Assembly: GCF_010015445.1 (NCBI RefSeq)
Contig: NC_053133.1
Location: 19,445,922 to 19,509,921, forward strand
Direction: 5' to 3'
Length of the DNA stretch: 64,000 nucleotides
Source: Perca fluviatilis
Lineage: Eukaryota; Chordata; Actinopteri; Perciformes; Percidae
This document shows, piece after piece, positions 20,887 through 48,849 of the stretch; the stretch's first letter is position 1; each line of letters begins with the position of its first letter. The notes under the pieces were generated by a model. That model made no database searches. It was not told where the DNA came from and saw nothing but the letters and a program-made list of their open reading frames with translations. Both the position numbers and the translations under genes were made by a program.

Positions 20887-22188
20887 AACTAATTTTCAAT
20901 GTGTTACATAATGTTTATGAGCAAAAGTTCAGCAAAACAAAAAGCACATATTTCTTGGTGTAAAACGTCCACTTTCTTTGACAGTATTTTAGAGGAACTT
21001 GAGTGCCCCCTGATGTGTAGCAATACTTTCACCGACTCTTAGTTCCTGATAAAGCACCGATGCTTTGCCTAAGCAAATAGTGCTATCTGCCCAACGAACA
21101 GAGATTACAGCACTCTTGGTTCAGTTTTGCTGGCATGAAACGTGATCCTCAATGAGCCGTTAATGTTTTGACACGACTGATTAACTAAGACTCCCCCGAT
21201 TAAAGCAACGTGCAGAAGGAAGTGGGATTTTTGGGGGGTGGGGGGGGTCTACATCTGTGAGTGTGTTTGTGTGTGAAGGGGTGGTTGAGAGGGTGGCGGG
21301 GTGGTCTCAGAGGATAGCCGTTGTCTTTCTCAGAAAAGTGAACTTGTCTCACCCTAGAGACAGATGAGCAATGTGTTAGGGCCTTGCGGTTTATGGACAG
21401 AACAGGCTGCCGGGGTTTTCACTGGAATAAAAGAAGAAACTCTTTACTCAGAAATAACTGACAGTTGTGCCAGTTCACTGTGGCACATAATGTAATAGTC
21501 CAAATGTCAAACTGTCAACACATCAGTCAAACTCAATGTGTGTTTAGAAAAGGCCTCATTATGTAAGAGGATGCAGATTTGTCCTACAAAAACATCAAAA
21601 TGTTTCAAACCAGTTCCATATCCTTTCACTCTTTGTGCCGTACCCTAGAATATAGTCACACATCCGCTTTTCGGTCGTACTGTGACAATATAAAAGATAC
21701 AGTGACAACTGTCCTAAAGCCCTCGGAGCGATCGGGTTCATGAGAAAGAGATGTTATCTCTGAGATGTTACCAACATAATAATTCACTTCCTCTGCCGCC
21801 TGGATGTTCTCATATGGCTGTTATGGTCCTCTGTTAGGGGCCCATGTGTGGAGATTACAGTGGGCCATGTGATTGAGGATGCATACAAGAAATTATTGAG
21901 CATTGCCTTATTTTGTACTGATGCTGTATAAGATCTTGTCAGAGTCCTTAAGAAGAGAGAAAATGAAGCCAGTTCTGGGTTTCATAGCTGCCAGGATCAA
22001 TGAATATTTTCAGTGACTGACTTGCTTTCTTAAAAGAGCAGAGGAAATTTAGGTTCCAACAGTAAAGGTTCTCACACATTAAAGGATCAATAACACTACA
22101 TCTTTAATCGAAGGGTTCGAAGAGACGTTGGAAACAGCATTTGGACCAAGCAATCTCAACCTTCTCTGGTCTTTCTCAGAGGATGGAG
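20887..22188. other. no gene recognised
   Basis: Unique sequence with a G-rich patch at 21228..21250. No coding or RNA gene signals. Confidence 0.4.
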
Positions 22189-22257
22189 TTGCTCAATTAT
22201 CATGGAGATGGTTAGGCTACATGACACAACTGAACTATCTCCATGACAACTGAGCAA
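22189..22257 (-). repeat. hairpin with 21-bp arms and 27-nt loop
   Basis: TTGCTCAATTATCATGGAGA and its imperfect reverse complement face each other. The two mismatches are A·C on a plus-strand RNA but U·G wobbles on a minus-strand RNA, so only the minus-strand transcript would pair throughout. It may be a MITE remnant or an expressed hairpin. Confidence 0.6.
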
Positions 22258-22503
22258 GTCTTTTTTAATCAAACACTAATTTATATATTTTTTGATGGTT
22301 TGTAAAAGAGAAAATACAAAAATATCCAGATCGGTGTCAAATTAAGGGAAAGCCCTGAGTGGAGCAACATCTCAAATCCAGATGCTTCCCTATAGGGCAC
22401 TATGAGGTCACTGAATGGTTTATTGAGTATGAAAATGGCATGATTCATATGCACAGTAACACACGGTAACACATGAAAGACTCCACTTCCCAAATGGGTC
22501 AAT

Positions 22504-22621
22504 GCAGAAAAAGCATAAACACATTTTAAATATGCTCGATTTGTGCAGAAATGCAGGTGTAAAAAGGGAAAAGAAACACAAAAAGGCTACTCCCACTTGC
22601 ACACACTTAGTGCATTTAGGC
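22504..22621. repeat. local duplication, block B copy 1
   Basis: Matches 23077..23191 from GCATAAA through CACACTTAGTGCATTTAGGC with few differences. Confidence 0.9.
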
Positions 22622-22686
22622 CTTATTTTCCTGATTAATTGTTTAGTCCATATGTCTAATATTTATGAAAAAGTACAAAATTATTC

Positions 22687-23079
22687 AATTATAATTTTCC
22701 ACATATTTAAACATATTATTCCAACTAATATTACCAAACCAGAATGTTATTTGGTTTACTATTATATAAGATCTTCACCACTGAGAAGCTGTTAAAACGT
22801 AGGCTAATATTGGCCATTTGTGCGTAAAGATGACTTAAGCAATTAATCGATTAAAAAATAGTTTCACATAAATTTATTTTGGGTCGACTAATCAATTTAC
22901 TGTTTACTACCTTAATCTGTATATTCACATTGTCATCAGTCATTTGCAGAAAGAAAATAAAGTCAAAGTGCTGTTTTGTTTTATTTAACTGTTTAAACCT
23001 GAATGTTCCTCTGTGTGTGTCAGATCACTTTGTAGACTGTCCTCCTGATGTGTCTGAACTCTAAATCCCAATATAGCAA
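22687..23079. repeat. local duplication, block A copy 2
   Basis: Second copy of block A, same orientation as 20485..20886. Confidence 0.9.
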
Positions 23080-23191
23080 AAAGCATAAAGACATTTTAAA
23101 TATGCTTGATTTTTGCAGAAATGCAGGTGTAAAAAGGAAAAAGAAACACAAAAAGGCTACTCCTACTTGCACACACTTAGTGCATTTAGGC
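23077..23191. repeat. local duplication, block B copy 2
   Basis: Second copy of block B, directly joined to block A copy 2. Confidence 0.9.
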
Positions 23192-24149
23192 ACAAATCAA
23201 GCAAAAAATAAGTCACGTCTCTGCATTGAATGAGATTATTCACTCTCTGTTTTCTACGAACATTATATCTCAAATTACAATAAAATAATAAAACCTTAGT
23301 TTCTTCAATTTCAGAATAGAATGCTTGGTTCTCTCACTCTATGCACAATGCATCCTTACCACAGATAACTCATCAAGAACAGGGTTAGTCTATTGTTTTT
23401 TTTTAATTCAGTGTGGAGGACGACACATGGTCCAAAATGAAAAATTAAACTAGCTTATACAAAACTTAAAAGCACAATAAATGGGTGGCACTGGCATGGT
23501 AATTACAACATCTAGCAAGTCACATAAAGAACACACCACATAAAAAAAAATGTCTCCCATCCATAATTTTAAAAGTTAAAAGTCCCAACATTCAAAGTCA
23601 ACATCTCCGTCAGGGAAGGACCTTGAAGGCCGAAATGTCGCCTCATAAAATTTTTGGTTTGTAGCTGTCTCTTTTTTGTTTCTGTATGCTGCTTTTCTCC
23701 AACACAGACACCTTAATGGGGTTGGACATGCACAGAGTCCATTGGCTTCACATCGTGCATCCACACAAGCATCTAACAGCACAGTATATCAACCTCATAC
23801 TAATTAAATAATTACTCAGCCTCACATAAATACAAAATTCAACATAACATACATGTATGCCCGAGGTTATGTTGGGCCCCCAAAACATTGTATGTCTGAT
23901 TCACGGCATGAATGATATATATGTAAATTATATACTGTATATAAAAGTTATTTTTCTCCTCCTGTTTCATGTTTTACTCAAACAACAGAAATAACATTGC
24001 CTAAAAGATCTTCAATTAAAGCACTATCCTTAATTAACATCAAATCTTAATCAGGAACATTGATTGTTTTAAACAATGCTTGCTGCAAAAAAAGACATAA
24101 CGGACTGTAGATCAATCTATTTATACAGTAATTTTGTCATCCTGATTGT
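23192..24149. other. no gene recognised
   Basis: AT-rich sequence without coding or RNA gene signals. Confidence 0.4.
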
Positions 24150-24404
24150 CCACATTGTAATTTTATTGTTGGTTATTCTGTACACATGACATCTATTGCA
24201 TTTATGTCTGTCCTCTGTTGCTCTTACTGAGGTTTCTGCCATTTTTTACCTGTTAAGGTTTTTTTAAGGTGAGTTTTCCTTATATATTATCTGAATCCAG
24301 GGTCGAAGGACAGAGGCTGTCGTCAGCTGAACAGACTGTAAAGCCCCTTGAGGCAAATTAGTGTGATTTTGGGCAATATAAATATAATGGACCTGACTTG
24401 ACTA
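24150..24404 (+). mobile_element. L2-type LINE 3' tail
   Basis: The succession TCTGTTGCTCTTACTGAGG, TTTCTGCCATTTTTTACCTG, AGACTGTAAAGCCCCTTGAG and GGGCAATATAAATATAATGG follows the 3' end of a fish non-LTR element I recognise. Only the non-coding tail is present, as usual for 5'-truncated copies. Confidence 0.65.
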
Positions 24405-25456
24405 CAGAATCAAATTATTTTCCTCCCAAATAAATCTGTGATACCATCTGGGTGTAAAGTGCAGTTTGGTTTTGACTTGATCACATAAGAGTTTTTTTGG
24501 CTGCAGCCACGCCTACAAACAGCACAATTGTCAGGTGTGAGGAATCTAAACAGCTCAGAGGAAAGGTTTCCCTTCCTGAGAAAGGAATCATTCATCTGGA
24601 TTTCAGAGCTGTGTCTCTGCCTGCAGCAGGTGATGGTGCAGGATGAGTGAAAGCCTCTGCATCGAGGGTCACAGTGGGAGATCAGAATAAGGTTACCGCT
24701 GCCCACGGACAAGTTTTCATGGTGACGAACAGGCAGCTTTTACAGTGTGCATCTTCTACAACCCTACTGAGCTGCATTCATGCAATAAAAAAACTGCAAC
24801 ACAAGTCAGCACTTGCCCATATTTTACCACTGTCTCTCTCTCTCTCTCAAGGACTTTAAAACCCACCCAAGATTAAACCACTTTATTTCCTCCCTCCTTG
24901 ACTCCCTCCCGTTTCCTTCTTTTCCCATGTCGGTTAGTGCAGTGATGCTGCAGAGGACACACCCATCCACACTCTGCTGCCTCTCTGTCTTTGACCCTGA
25001 GAAGTTCTCCAACGCACTGCTGATAGTGCTGCAGTGCCCACCCAAGAGTAGCCCCCTTCTCACTATAAAGCACTACTGAAACCAGGGGAAAAACAAAAAG
25101 GTTAGTGAACCGAAAATGAATTGAAAGGAAATTTCCATTTTCTCTTACTGAAGGATGAGTAAAAGGAGACTAGCTTTATTATGTAAGGATGAAAAAATTG
25201 AATAATGAAAAGCTTCTTTTTAATGAAAGGAGAAGGAAAGGAGATGACCACTTGCCACTGACATCATAAAACATTTTTTCTTAATGAGCTATTAACTATA
25301 TTAGACATAGAGTGGTCACAAAAAGAGCTCAAATTGAAAAGCAGATTAAGTGAATATGTAACAGTGACGATATTGAAAAAAAGACAATACTTTTCTTGTT
25401 TCTTATTTTTTATGAGACTGGGACTAATCTGTCCTATCTTGCTAATGTTGCTGATT
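24405..25456. other. no gene recognised
   Basis: Sequence without supported genes. Open frames at 24647..25079 on both strands overlap each other and lack motifs. Confidence 0.4.
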
Positions 25457-25966
25457 CATTACTGCTCAATGGAATAGTTCAACATTCAAAATACACGTAC
25501 CTGCTTTCTTATTGAGCGTTAGATAAGAAGATTGATACCATTTTCATGTTTTTAAGGTAAGCTACAGCAAGCAGCCGGTTAGCTTAGCATTAAGACAGAA
25601 AACGAGGGAAGCTAGCCTGTAAGAAACAAAAAAACAATCCACCCAAACCTCAGTCACATTGTTTAATCCATACAAACACTTAAGTGTAAATACAACTATG
25701 CTTGGACAAGCCTAACTTTATACTTAAACCTGCAATAACTGACTCTGTTGGCCATTTGGAGGCAGTGGAAACAAGTTGTGAATGCAAAATTGACATAACA
25801 ACACCATTTAAGTTGGCGGACTTGTTAGCAAACATGTACACATCCAGCACTTACGGAGCAACATTAGCATTTATCCACCTGATGGATGTAAGTCCGATAT
25901 TCTCTTTTAGCTCTGATTTTGGTCTCTACCAACTCCTGAGGAAAATATCCAGCTCTTTAGCTTGGG
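25457..25966 (+). mobile_element. left part of a MITE-like repeat interrupted by a LINE
   Basis: AATGGAATAGTTCAACATTC and GCCGGTTAGCTTAGCAT place it in the TTAAAGGAATAGTTTGACAT family. It runs to CCAGCTCTTTAGCTT. From my recollection of the family, the sequence at 29545..29700 (CCACTATGTTCACCAG, CTGAACAGGTAGTTTACAG) is its continuation, so the LINE between them inserted into this copy. Confidence 0.6.
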
Positions 25967-26297
25967 GTAACACTATTCGGCGAGAGGCCTGTTAGCTGTG
26001 ACGCTAACTGTAAACAACCACGGACTCAGACTGAAATATGCTAAAACTGTGGTTAATTTGAGTGATGGAGGGTTAACATTTTGTTAACTACTATTAACGG
26101 AATAAACGGCTGTTCGATTTGTATACTCCTGCATTACGTTACACGTATAAGCCCTACTCAGTGCTGTTGTTTCTCACGGTAGGTTTTGCAACGTTATGGA
26201 TATTGACACCAGCACGCGTTTAGAGAGGTACAAATTAGAATTTCACCACCTGGCTCCTAGGTACTCAATCGTTGGGCAATGCTAGTGAGTGGTAGAA

Positions 26298-26820
26298 ATA
26301 TCCGCTTCATCTGCTGGAATGTCACAGGGATGAACAATGCTGCCAAAAGCCAACAAGGTAATTTCACACCTACACCTTAAAGGAGGTATATGTTCGCATC
26401 TCCATACCTAGGACGAAGAAACTTGAATGGGTCACTTTTTTCATTCAAGGTTTTCCGAGAGGGCTAGAGGGGCTGCTATTATTGTGCATAGGGACATCGC
26501 GTTTGAACCGTCTACATTGGTTTTTGATCCCAATAGGCGCTATGTTATAGCTCTAGGCAAGCTACAGAACACTCCCGTGGTCCTGGCCTCAATATACGCT
26601 CCAACTTGGGACGATGACAAATTCATATCTAAATGTTTCTCCAATATATCTAACTTTGCTGATCATCATATAATAATTGGAGGCGATTTTAATCTGGTAA
26701 CAGAAGAAACAGATCTTGACAGGTCATCCACTAAACCATCTACCTTGTCTAAATCAGCCAGCGCTCAAGTTTCATGCGGACCAACTAGGCATAACAGACC
26801 TCTGGAGGACTAAGTTCCCC
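26298..26820 (+). pseudogene. LINE endonuclease domain, broken
   Basis: Exonuclease-endonuclease-phosphatase fold remnant. The best frame, 26427..26813, holds RGAAIIVHRD, LASIYAPTWDDD and IIGGDFNLV, the last being the usual GDFN catalytic motif. Upstream it is linked by a frameshift and two in-frame stops to NIRFICWNVTG, the first strand of the domain. Confidence 0.85.
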
Positions 26821-27089
26821 TCACACGATCAAATTATCTCTTTTGTCTCCAGCTTCAAGAAGTCAGAGTGCTCCAAATTGAAGGATATATCAGATTAGAT
26901 TTTAAGATTAGATGCCCAACACTCTGCTGACCCCTTTCTAAGGGTTATCTTCTGCCTACTCTGTCGGAGGCCTCAATTACCTTATTACTCTAAAAGGACA
27001 AAGATCCACTTCTTTGCAGTAGCTACAGGCTGATTTTCCTCCTGAAGGTGGACTTTAAGTCTTAGCTGGCCGTCTCCAGAGAGTCATGC

Positions 27090-28189
27090 TGACCCTAACA
27101 CATCCAGACCAGACCGGCTTCATCTCCGGTAGGCATTCATTCTCAAACACTTGGAGGTTACTCAATATTCTGTTTTCCCCCCTCTACCAATTCACCCGAA
27201 ATAGTTTCGTCCTTAGATGCTGAAAAAGGATTTGATCATGTAGACTGGAGGTACCTATTTTATACTCTTGATAAATTTGGCCTCAGTCCAGGTTTTGTGG
27301 CATGGATAAAACTCCTCTATGCATCTCCTGTAGCCTCATTCAACATCAATGGCATAAAGTCAGGTCTATTCTCATAGCACCGGGCCACCCGCCAGGGTTG
27401 TCCCCTATCCCCATTATTGTTTGCCCTGGCAGTCAAACCATTGGCCATATGGCTTCGGAGTGAAGGAAGGTTTGAGGGCGTCTCACACTAAGGCATATCC
27501 CATAAGCTTTCCTTTTATGCAGACGACCTCCTGTTATATTTCCAATCCTGCATCCAGTCTCCCTATAATGTTAAACATACTGGACAAATTCGGCAAATAC
27601 TTTATTGCTGTTAAAAACGTAACCTTGGAAAGAGCAACTATATCCCTATTAACTCTGCAGCTTATTGTTTCCCTCAGGGCTCTTTCCCTTCCAGAAAGGC
27701 CACAAATATCTTGGTGTTGCGGTCACAAATTCATTTATGGAGCTCTTTACTAAAAACTTTAACCTATTATTTGAGTGCTGTAAATCAGAACTTACTAGAT
27801 GGGCTTCGCTCCCCCTCTCTTTAATTGGGCGTGTCAATCTGATTAAAATGACAATATTACCACAATTTCTCTATTTCTTTCAGCATGTACCTATTCTCAT
27901 TAATAAATCCTTCTTTTCTAAGCTCGACCAGCTGATAGGCTTGTTCTTTTGGGGTAGCAAGCGAGGAATTACACAAACAGCCCTTCATCTTCCTAAATCC
28001 AAAGGTGGACTAGCTCTCCTGAATCTCCGCTATTACTACTTTTCCTGTAATATTAATACGCTTCTCTTCTGGAACACATGTAAAACATCTGGCAAAAACC
28101 ACATTAGGCTCAGCTTGAAACCTCAGTACGTTTTTCACTCTGGTCAGTGGTTTCTTTTCTCAACTCCCAATGTCAGTCAGACAAGTTAG
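27090..28189 (+). pseudogene. LINE reverse transcriptase domain, broken
   Basis: RT motifs appear in their normal order: [44 protein letters not shown], then GHKYLGV. The motifs are split over at least two frames and a TAG sits before HRATRQGCP. It belongs to the LINE at 25967..29545. Confidence 0.88.
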
Positions 28190-29540
28190 CCCCAACCCAA
28201 TTGTAACCAATACATTGATTTGGGACCAGTTTAGAAAAGATTTTGGCCTGCACTCGCAATCAGGCCTAACGCCAATTCTCTGCAATTACCGATTCCTACC
28301 CTCCTGTTCCGATCCAACCTTCCAGACCTGGTTTGACAAAGGCCTTTCGCAAAATCTAGTTCACCCCAGTTCCCCAATCGTCCTCCAGAGTCAGCGATGG
28401 ATCTCTTCCTCGCTCTCAATTTTAAGCGAAAAGGGCTTTTAACAACCATAAACAATTACATCCGCAATCCGTCACCTAACCGTTTGAACTCTCTAAGGGC
28501 GGCTTGGGACCAGGACCTCGGGATCTCTCTGTTCTGACGAACAGTGGAAGAAAATATTGGGCTGTGTACATACCTCTTCTAGATGTGCAAGGCAAGGCCT
28601 TTTACAGTGTAAAGTTTTACAGAGTCCATCTCACCAATGCCAGACTGGCCAAAATGTACCCCGACAGGACAGACTTGTGTAATAGATACCGTCACCTGCT
28701 GACTATTAGCCATATGTTTCTGTTTTGACCGCAGCTATCAGAGTTCTGGACTTCAATATTTTAAAGAATCAGCAAAGTGTCAGGCCGAACTCCCAATTTT
28801 AAACTTTGAGTCACTTGTCGCCCTCTTCGGTATCTCCTCCACACATAATGTGCCTAAATCCACACAACATTTTTTGCATTTTCTACCCTACCTGCTCGAA
28901 GGCTTATTCTTCTCAAATGGACCCATTCTGCACCTCTGACTCATAACAAATGGATTCATGAAATATTGCGCTGTATCACACAAAAAAAAGGAGGTAGGCT
29001 CTCCTTGCAAGGTTCTTTAGATACTTTTTACAAAATAAGGCAACCCTTCCTAGTATACATTGATTCTCGGACTATTGCAGAATCTGACAACTAGCTGAGC
29101 TCCCCCCTCCCCCCCCCCTTTTTTATTTGTTGCTTTGTTTTTAACATTGCTTTTTATTATTATCATTACTATTATTTTATTAAGGTTTTCTCGATTACCG
29201 TTCCATTATTTATCTACCCCCCTCCCTTTTTATTTTGATATGCGTTTGTATGTATGCTTAAGTATACACTCATTTGTCTGCACTCTTCACTTTAATTTCA
29301 AGTTCTAGAGGACAAAATGTATTTTAGTACATCACAAACCTGCTGATTTACTTTTATATATTTTTTAGTGCTTGTCTGCCTTCTCTAAGCCAAGTGAAAG
29401 TGTGATTGTGTGGTCAGTGGGGAAATGGGGTGGGTGGGACTTGACCATTATCACAGGACTTCCTTGCGTTGTTATATTGCCCTTGTCACTTTGTAATAAT
29501 TTTCAACTCCATGCAAAAAAAACAATAAAGACATTTTGGA

Positions 29541-29700
29541 TTAAATGATCCACTATGTTCACCAGTTAGTCTCTAACTGCTGTTTGCGGTCTGCTGAACA
29601 GGTAGTTTACAGAGGGCTTTTAGAGCTTTTTCTTTGAAAAAAGCTGCAGATGTGTGTAAAACCAAAACAGTAAAGTTGCAGGCCCAAAAACCAAAATAAT
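29541..29700 (+). mobile_element. right part of the interrupted MITE-like repeat
   Basis: GATCCACTATGTTCACCAG and GAACAGGTAGTTTACAGAGG continue the repeat whose left part ends at 25966, as judged from memory of the family. The right end is uncertain. Confidence 0.5.
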
Positions 29701-29829
29701 GAGCTTAAAGATGCCAAAATGCATATTGTAAAACTATTCCTAGAAGTTGAGGTCATTTCAAAGAAAATAAACTGCCTCTGTGTGTATTTAATCAAGCTGT
29801 GAGATCTGAACGCTCTTCCTCGCTGCCTG

Positions 29830-30697
29830 TCTAGTGGTTGAGTATGAGAATTTATTTCATGGCTTTTCACATGAGAACAAAAAAAAAAAAAAAAAAACTT
29901 ACTCCCAGCCATCCGGAGACGAGAATACAAGATAAGAGATCAAACCTGACAAGGCGGGTTGTAGAAAACAAGAGTTCTCCTTTTAATTTCTCCAGCCACA
30001 GCATACTGCTCATTTACAGTACAGACTCCCAATTTTAAAATTTGATTTAGCACACATCACAGTTTTAAGTTTTCAAATGAAAAATACAACACAACGAAAT
30101 GAAAAAAAAGACATATGCACAAATTTAAAACCTATAAAAAATATAAAAACAGTACTCTTAAATCTCATTTTGACAAGTACCATTTCAATAACAAAACATT
30201 TAATAATGCACAATAGAGCAGACAAATTCAACTGAACCATTAGTTTTTTTTAAATAGAAGGAAAAGACAATTTTCATCATGCAGAGTATGTAATATTAAA
30301 TAACGAATCAAACAAAAATAATATATACTTCTCTATATATTTCTCTCTCTCTTTTAAATTTTCAAGTCAAAGCACTCCCGTCCCTTATATAGGGAAAAAA
30401 CGAGTTTAAAAACACCAGAGGACCCACAATGCTTTCATTAGCTGCCATTGTCGCATGGCCTTTTATCGAAAACATTACCTCAGCAACATCTTTTTGGCAC
30501 AGAAAAAGACGTTCATAATGGCAGTAGCATTTTGCATTATAAAAGAGGGCGGAGCTATTAGCTCTTTTTCCATTATAAAATAAAAAAGCAACAAAAGAAG
30601 AAAGAAAAAAAAAAAACATTCTGTGCACCGACATCAGTCAGGAGAGTGGCGTCTCCCCCCAGCAGGGTGTGAGGCAAGCAGTTGGAGCAGCTCAGTC
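29830..30697 (-). other. cyrib: cyrib 3' UTR with polyadenylation signal
   Basis: The stretch after the stop codon on the minus strand is AT-rich and open to termination at an AATAAA signal (minus strand of 29851..29856, context CATGAAATAAATTC). Cleavage would fall about 15-25 bases further, near 29830. It holds several T- and A-runs and a TGTAAATGA word close to a Pumilio site. The exact end is inferred. Confidence 0.65.
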
Positions 30698-46581
<15,884 letters not shown>

Positions 46582-47229
46582 GTTACGATACCTGTTGAGG
46601 AATAGAGAGAAAAATCAGTAAATGGAGCAGTACAGTGAGCAGGTGGTGAAACACTACTGTATCCATGAAACCTCACTCCTGCTCCGCTTTACTGCTCTGG
46701 TGCCTGTGTGAACTCGGTGGTGCCCCAGATGTGCCCAATGCTCATAGGCACCAGCGCTCCCCTTGGACCCCCCTCCCATGTGTGTTTCCTGTGCCCAGGC
46801 TGTTGCCAAACCAGATGTCAAACCAAAAAGTCCCCAAAAATAATCCCGTTTATGTTTTTCTGCTTTATTAACTTTTTTTCCCAGCAATCGTGAGCCTTTG
46901 CAGGCAGCTGTATGCAAAGTAATCCATTTTGCGAGCCACCGCAGGGAAATTACATATAATCTCATCTACACATGAAGTAAGTAGTTGTTTGCTGCACATG
47001 ACAGGACACATCCAATTAAACTTTGGAGGAAGGAAGTTGTCATGCAGAAACATAGAGAGGACCCATTTATGAAGTCTCTTGTTTGCATGTGAATTTTACC
47101 TTTTAGGATTTGGGATTCACTCACAGAATTAGGAAATGCAATGCAGTGCGTTCGTCAAGGGAGGTGAAACATATCGTCAGTATTTAACATGCCTTTGTAA
47201 CGTAAGCACCTGTGGTGCAGTGACTTATA

Positions 47230-47987
47230 CAGTGGTGCTCATAAGTTTATGAACCCATGCTAAAGTTGACTAAAAAGAGGAATTAAAAAAAATCTTTTGG
47301 AAATTGATTTTAATGCCTTAATAAAAAAAAATAAAAAAATAGGAAAAAGCCAACCTTTAAGGACACCAATTTTCTTTGTGAATGAATGTATCGTAAGTAA
47401 ATAATGTTCTTCCTTAAAATACAGGGGGCATAAGTATACACACCCCTATGTTAAATTCCCATAGAGGCAGGAAGATTTCTATTTTTAAAGGCCAGTTATT
47501 TCATGGATCCAGGATACTATGCATCCTAATAAAGTTCCCTTGGCCTTTGGAATTAAAATAGCCCCACATCATCAGATACACTTCACCATACCTAGAGATT
47601 GGCATAGGGTACTTTCCATAAAATCAAATCAGCTATTAGGCTAGCTGAAATAAAACCATGCCAATCTCTAGGTATGGTGATGATGTGGGGCTAATTTAAG
47701 TCCAAGGGAACTTTAATCAGAATGCATAGTATCCTGGATCCATGAAATGGCCTTTAAAAATAGAAATCTCCCTGCCTCTATTGGAATTTAACATAGGGGT
47801 GTGTATACTTATGCCCCCTGTATTTTAAGGAAGATCATTTATTTATGATACATTATTCATTCACAAAGAAAAGTGGTGTCCTTAAAGATTGGATTTTTCC
47901 TATTTTTTTCAATCTCCAAAAGAGGATTTTTTTATTCCTCTTTTTAGTCAACTTTAGTATGGGTTCATAAACTTGTGAGCACCACTG
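47230..47987. mobile_element. foldback DNA transposon with TA target duplication
   Basis: The left half from CAGTGGTGCTCATAAGTTTA runs about 370 bp and returns as its reverse complement to TAAACTTGTGAGCACCACTG. TA flanks both ends (47228..47229 and 47988..47989), as in Tc1/mariner insertion. Matching inner words include GCATAAGTATACACACCCCT, CCAGGATACTATGC and CCATACCTAGAGATTGGCAT with their reverse complements. Between the arms is about 50 bp of spacer near 47610..47660. No transposase. Confidence 0.9.
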
Positions 47988-48008
47988 TATTTACTGCAAG
48001 AGCACAGA

Positions 48009-48849
48009 GGGCCTAATTTACTAACACTAGCGCAGTTTGCGCTGCGTCTGTTTATGAGAGTTCGGTAATAGCGCACGCTATGCTTCCACACTTTGCGTAG
48101 TATTTATCAACCCTGACACCCATCAGGCAATCAGCGTCTTTCTCCGCCCACTATACCGTAAATTGCGCTGTAGCAAAGCGGTACTGGTGCTATGATATGA
48201 CTGAGTGCAGACTGCGATATTCCCACTGCTGATGCTATGACTGTTTGAAATGATCCTGATGCCAATATTTGTAATGTAGCGAGGAGTTTAACAACTGCTG
48301 GAATGGGATGTGAACGCTGAGTGGGAGATTCAATTTCATCTTTGATTTCTTCCAGTAACTCCAATATTGCATGGCTGCTTGATCTGTAACGCTAAATGAT
48401 ATTGTGTTCACTGACAAAGTGTAATTCTTGTGTTAAAAATATTATGTCTTCGTCTTGCTCAAATTACTGTTGCCATTTCACCAGCGGCATAAAGATCCAC
48501 GAGGAAACTTGATTGCGGCTGGTTTAGACCTGCTTTTAAAAGGCGGAGAATTTCCCCCGCAGAATAGAGGCGCGCTCTTACTGAACGTCTTTGTAAATAC
48601 CACAGAATATATAATTAGGTGCACTTTGCGCTTATCCTCCCACCTTTTTGGGTGGAACTCCCACTTTCCCCACGACCCTCCCACGAACACATATTGAAAG
48701 CGCAACTTGTCTCTTCTCGCTCATGTGGCAGACAGTCTGCGATTTTACCCAAGTGCGCCCTGTTTGTAAATAGCCCGCATCGGTTACGTCCGTCTTTGCG
48801 ACCAATTAGCGCCTGGAAACAGACGCAAACGGCTTGATAAATCTAGCCC
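48009..48849 (-). mobile_element. PIF/Harbinger-like transposon remnant
   Basis: GGGCCTAATTTACTAA on the left pairs imperfectly with TTGATAAATCTAGCCC on the right. On the minus strand, 48131..48364 encodes a piece resembling the N-terminal helix-turn-helix of Harbinger transposase/HARBI1. The catalytic DDE part is absent. Confidence 0.7.
48131..48364 (-). pseudogene. Harbinger transposase N-terminal fragment
   Basis: The 77-codon frame includes IPAVVKLLATLQILASGSFQ followed by TVIASAVGISQSALSHII. The pattern LLATLxxxASGSFQxxIxxxxGxSQSxxSxII is that of the helical DNA-binding region of PIF/Harbinger transposases. It ends before any DDE motif, and the frame after PVP is unrelated. Confidence 0.7.

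Larger units (their letters stand above)
25967..29545 (+). mobile_element. degenerate L1/Tx1-like LINE (non-LTR retrotransposon)
   Basis: The ORF2 product would combine an APE-type endonuclease with a reverse transcriptase. The endonuclease begins near 26298 with IRFICWNVTGMNN and continues with IIVHRDI, SIYAPTWDDD and GGDFNLV in frames broken by stops and a frameshift. The RT shows DQTGFISGRHS near 27110, SLDAEKGFDHVDW near 27215, [13 protein letters not shown] near 27390 and the catalytic FYADDLLLY near 27515, again in shifting frames. A well-preserved C-terminal piece (KGHKYLGVAVTNS through IGLFFWGSKRGITQTALHLP) lies at 27665..28189. The 3' end carries an AATAAA at about 29523. No ORF1 is recognisable. 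Stops, frameshifts and gaps in most blocks make it inactive. Confidence 0.9.
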
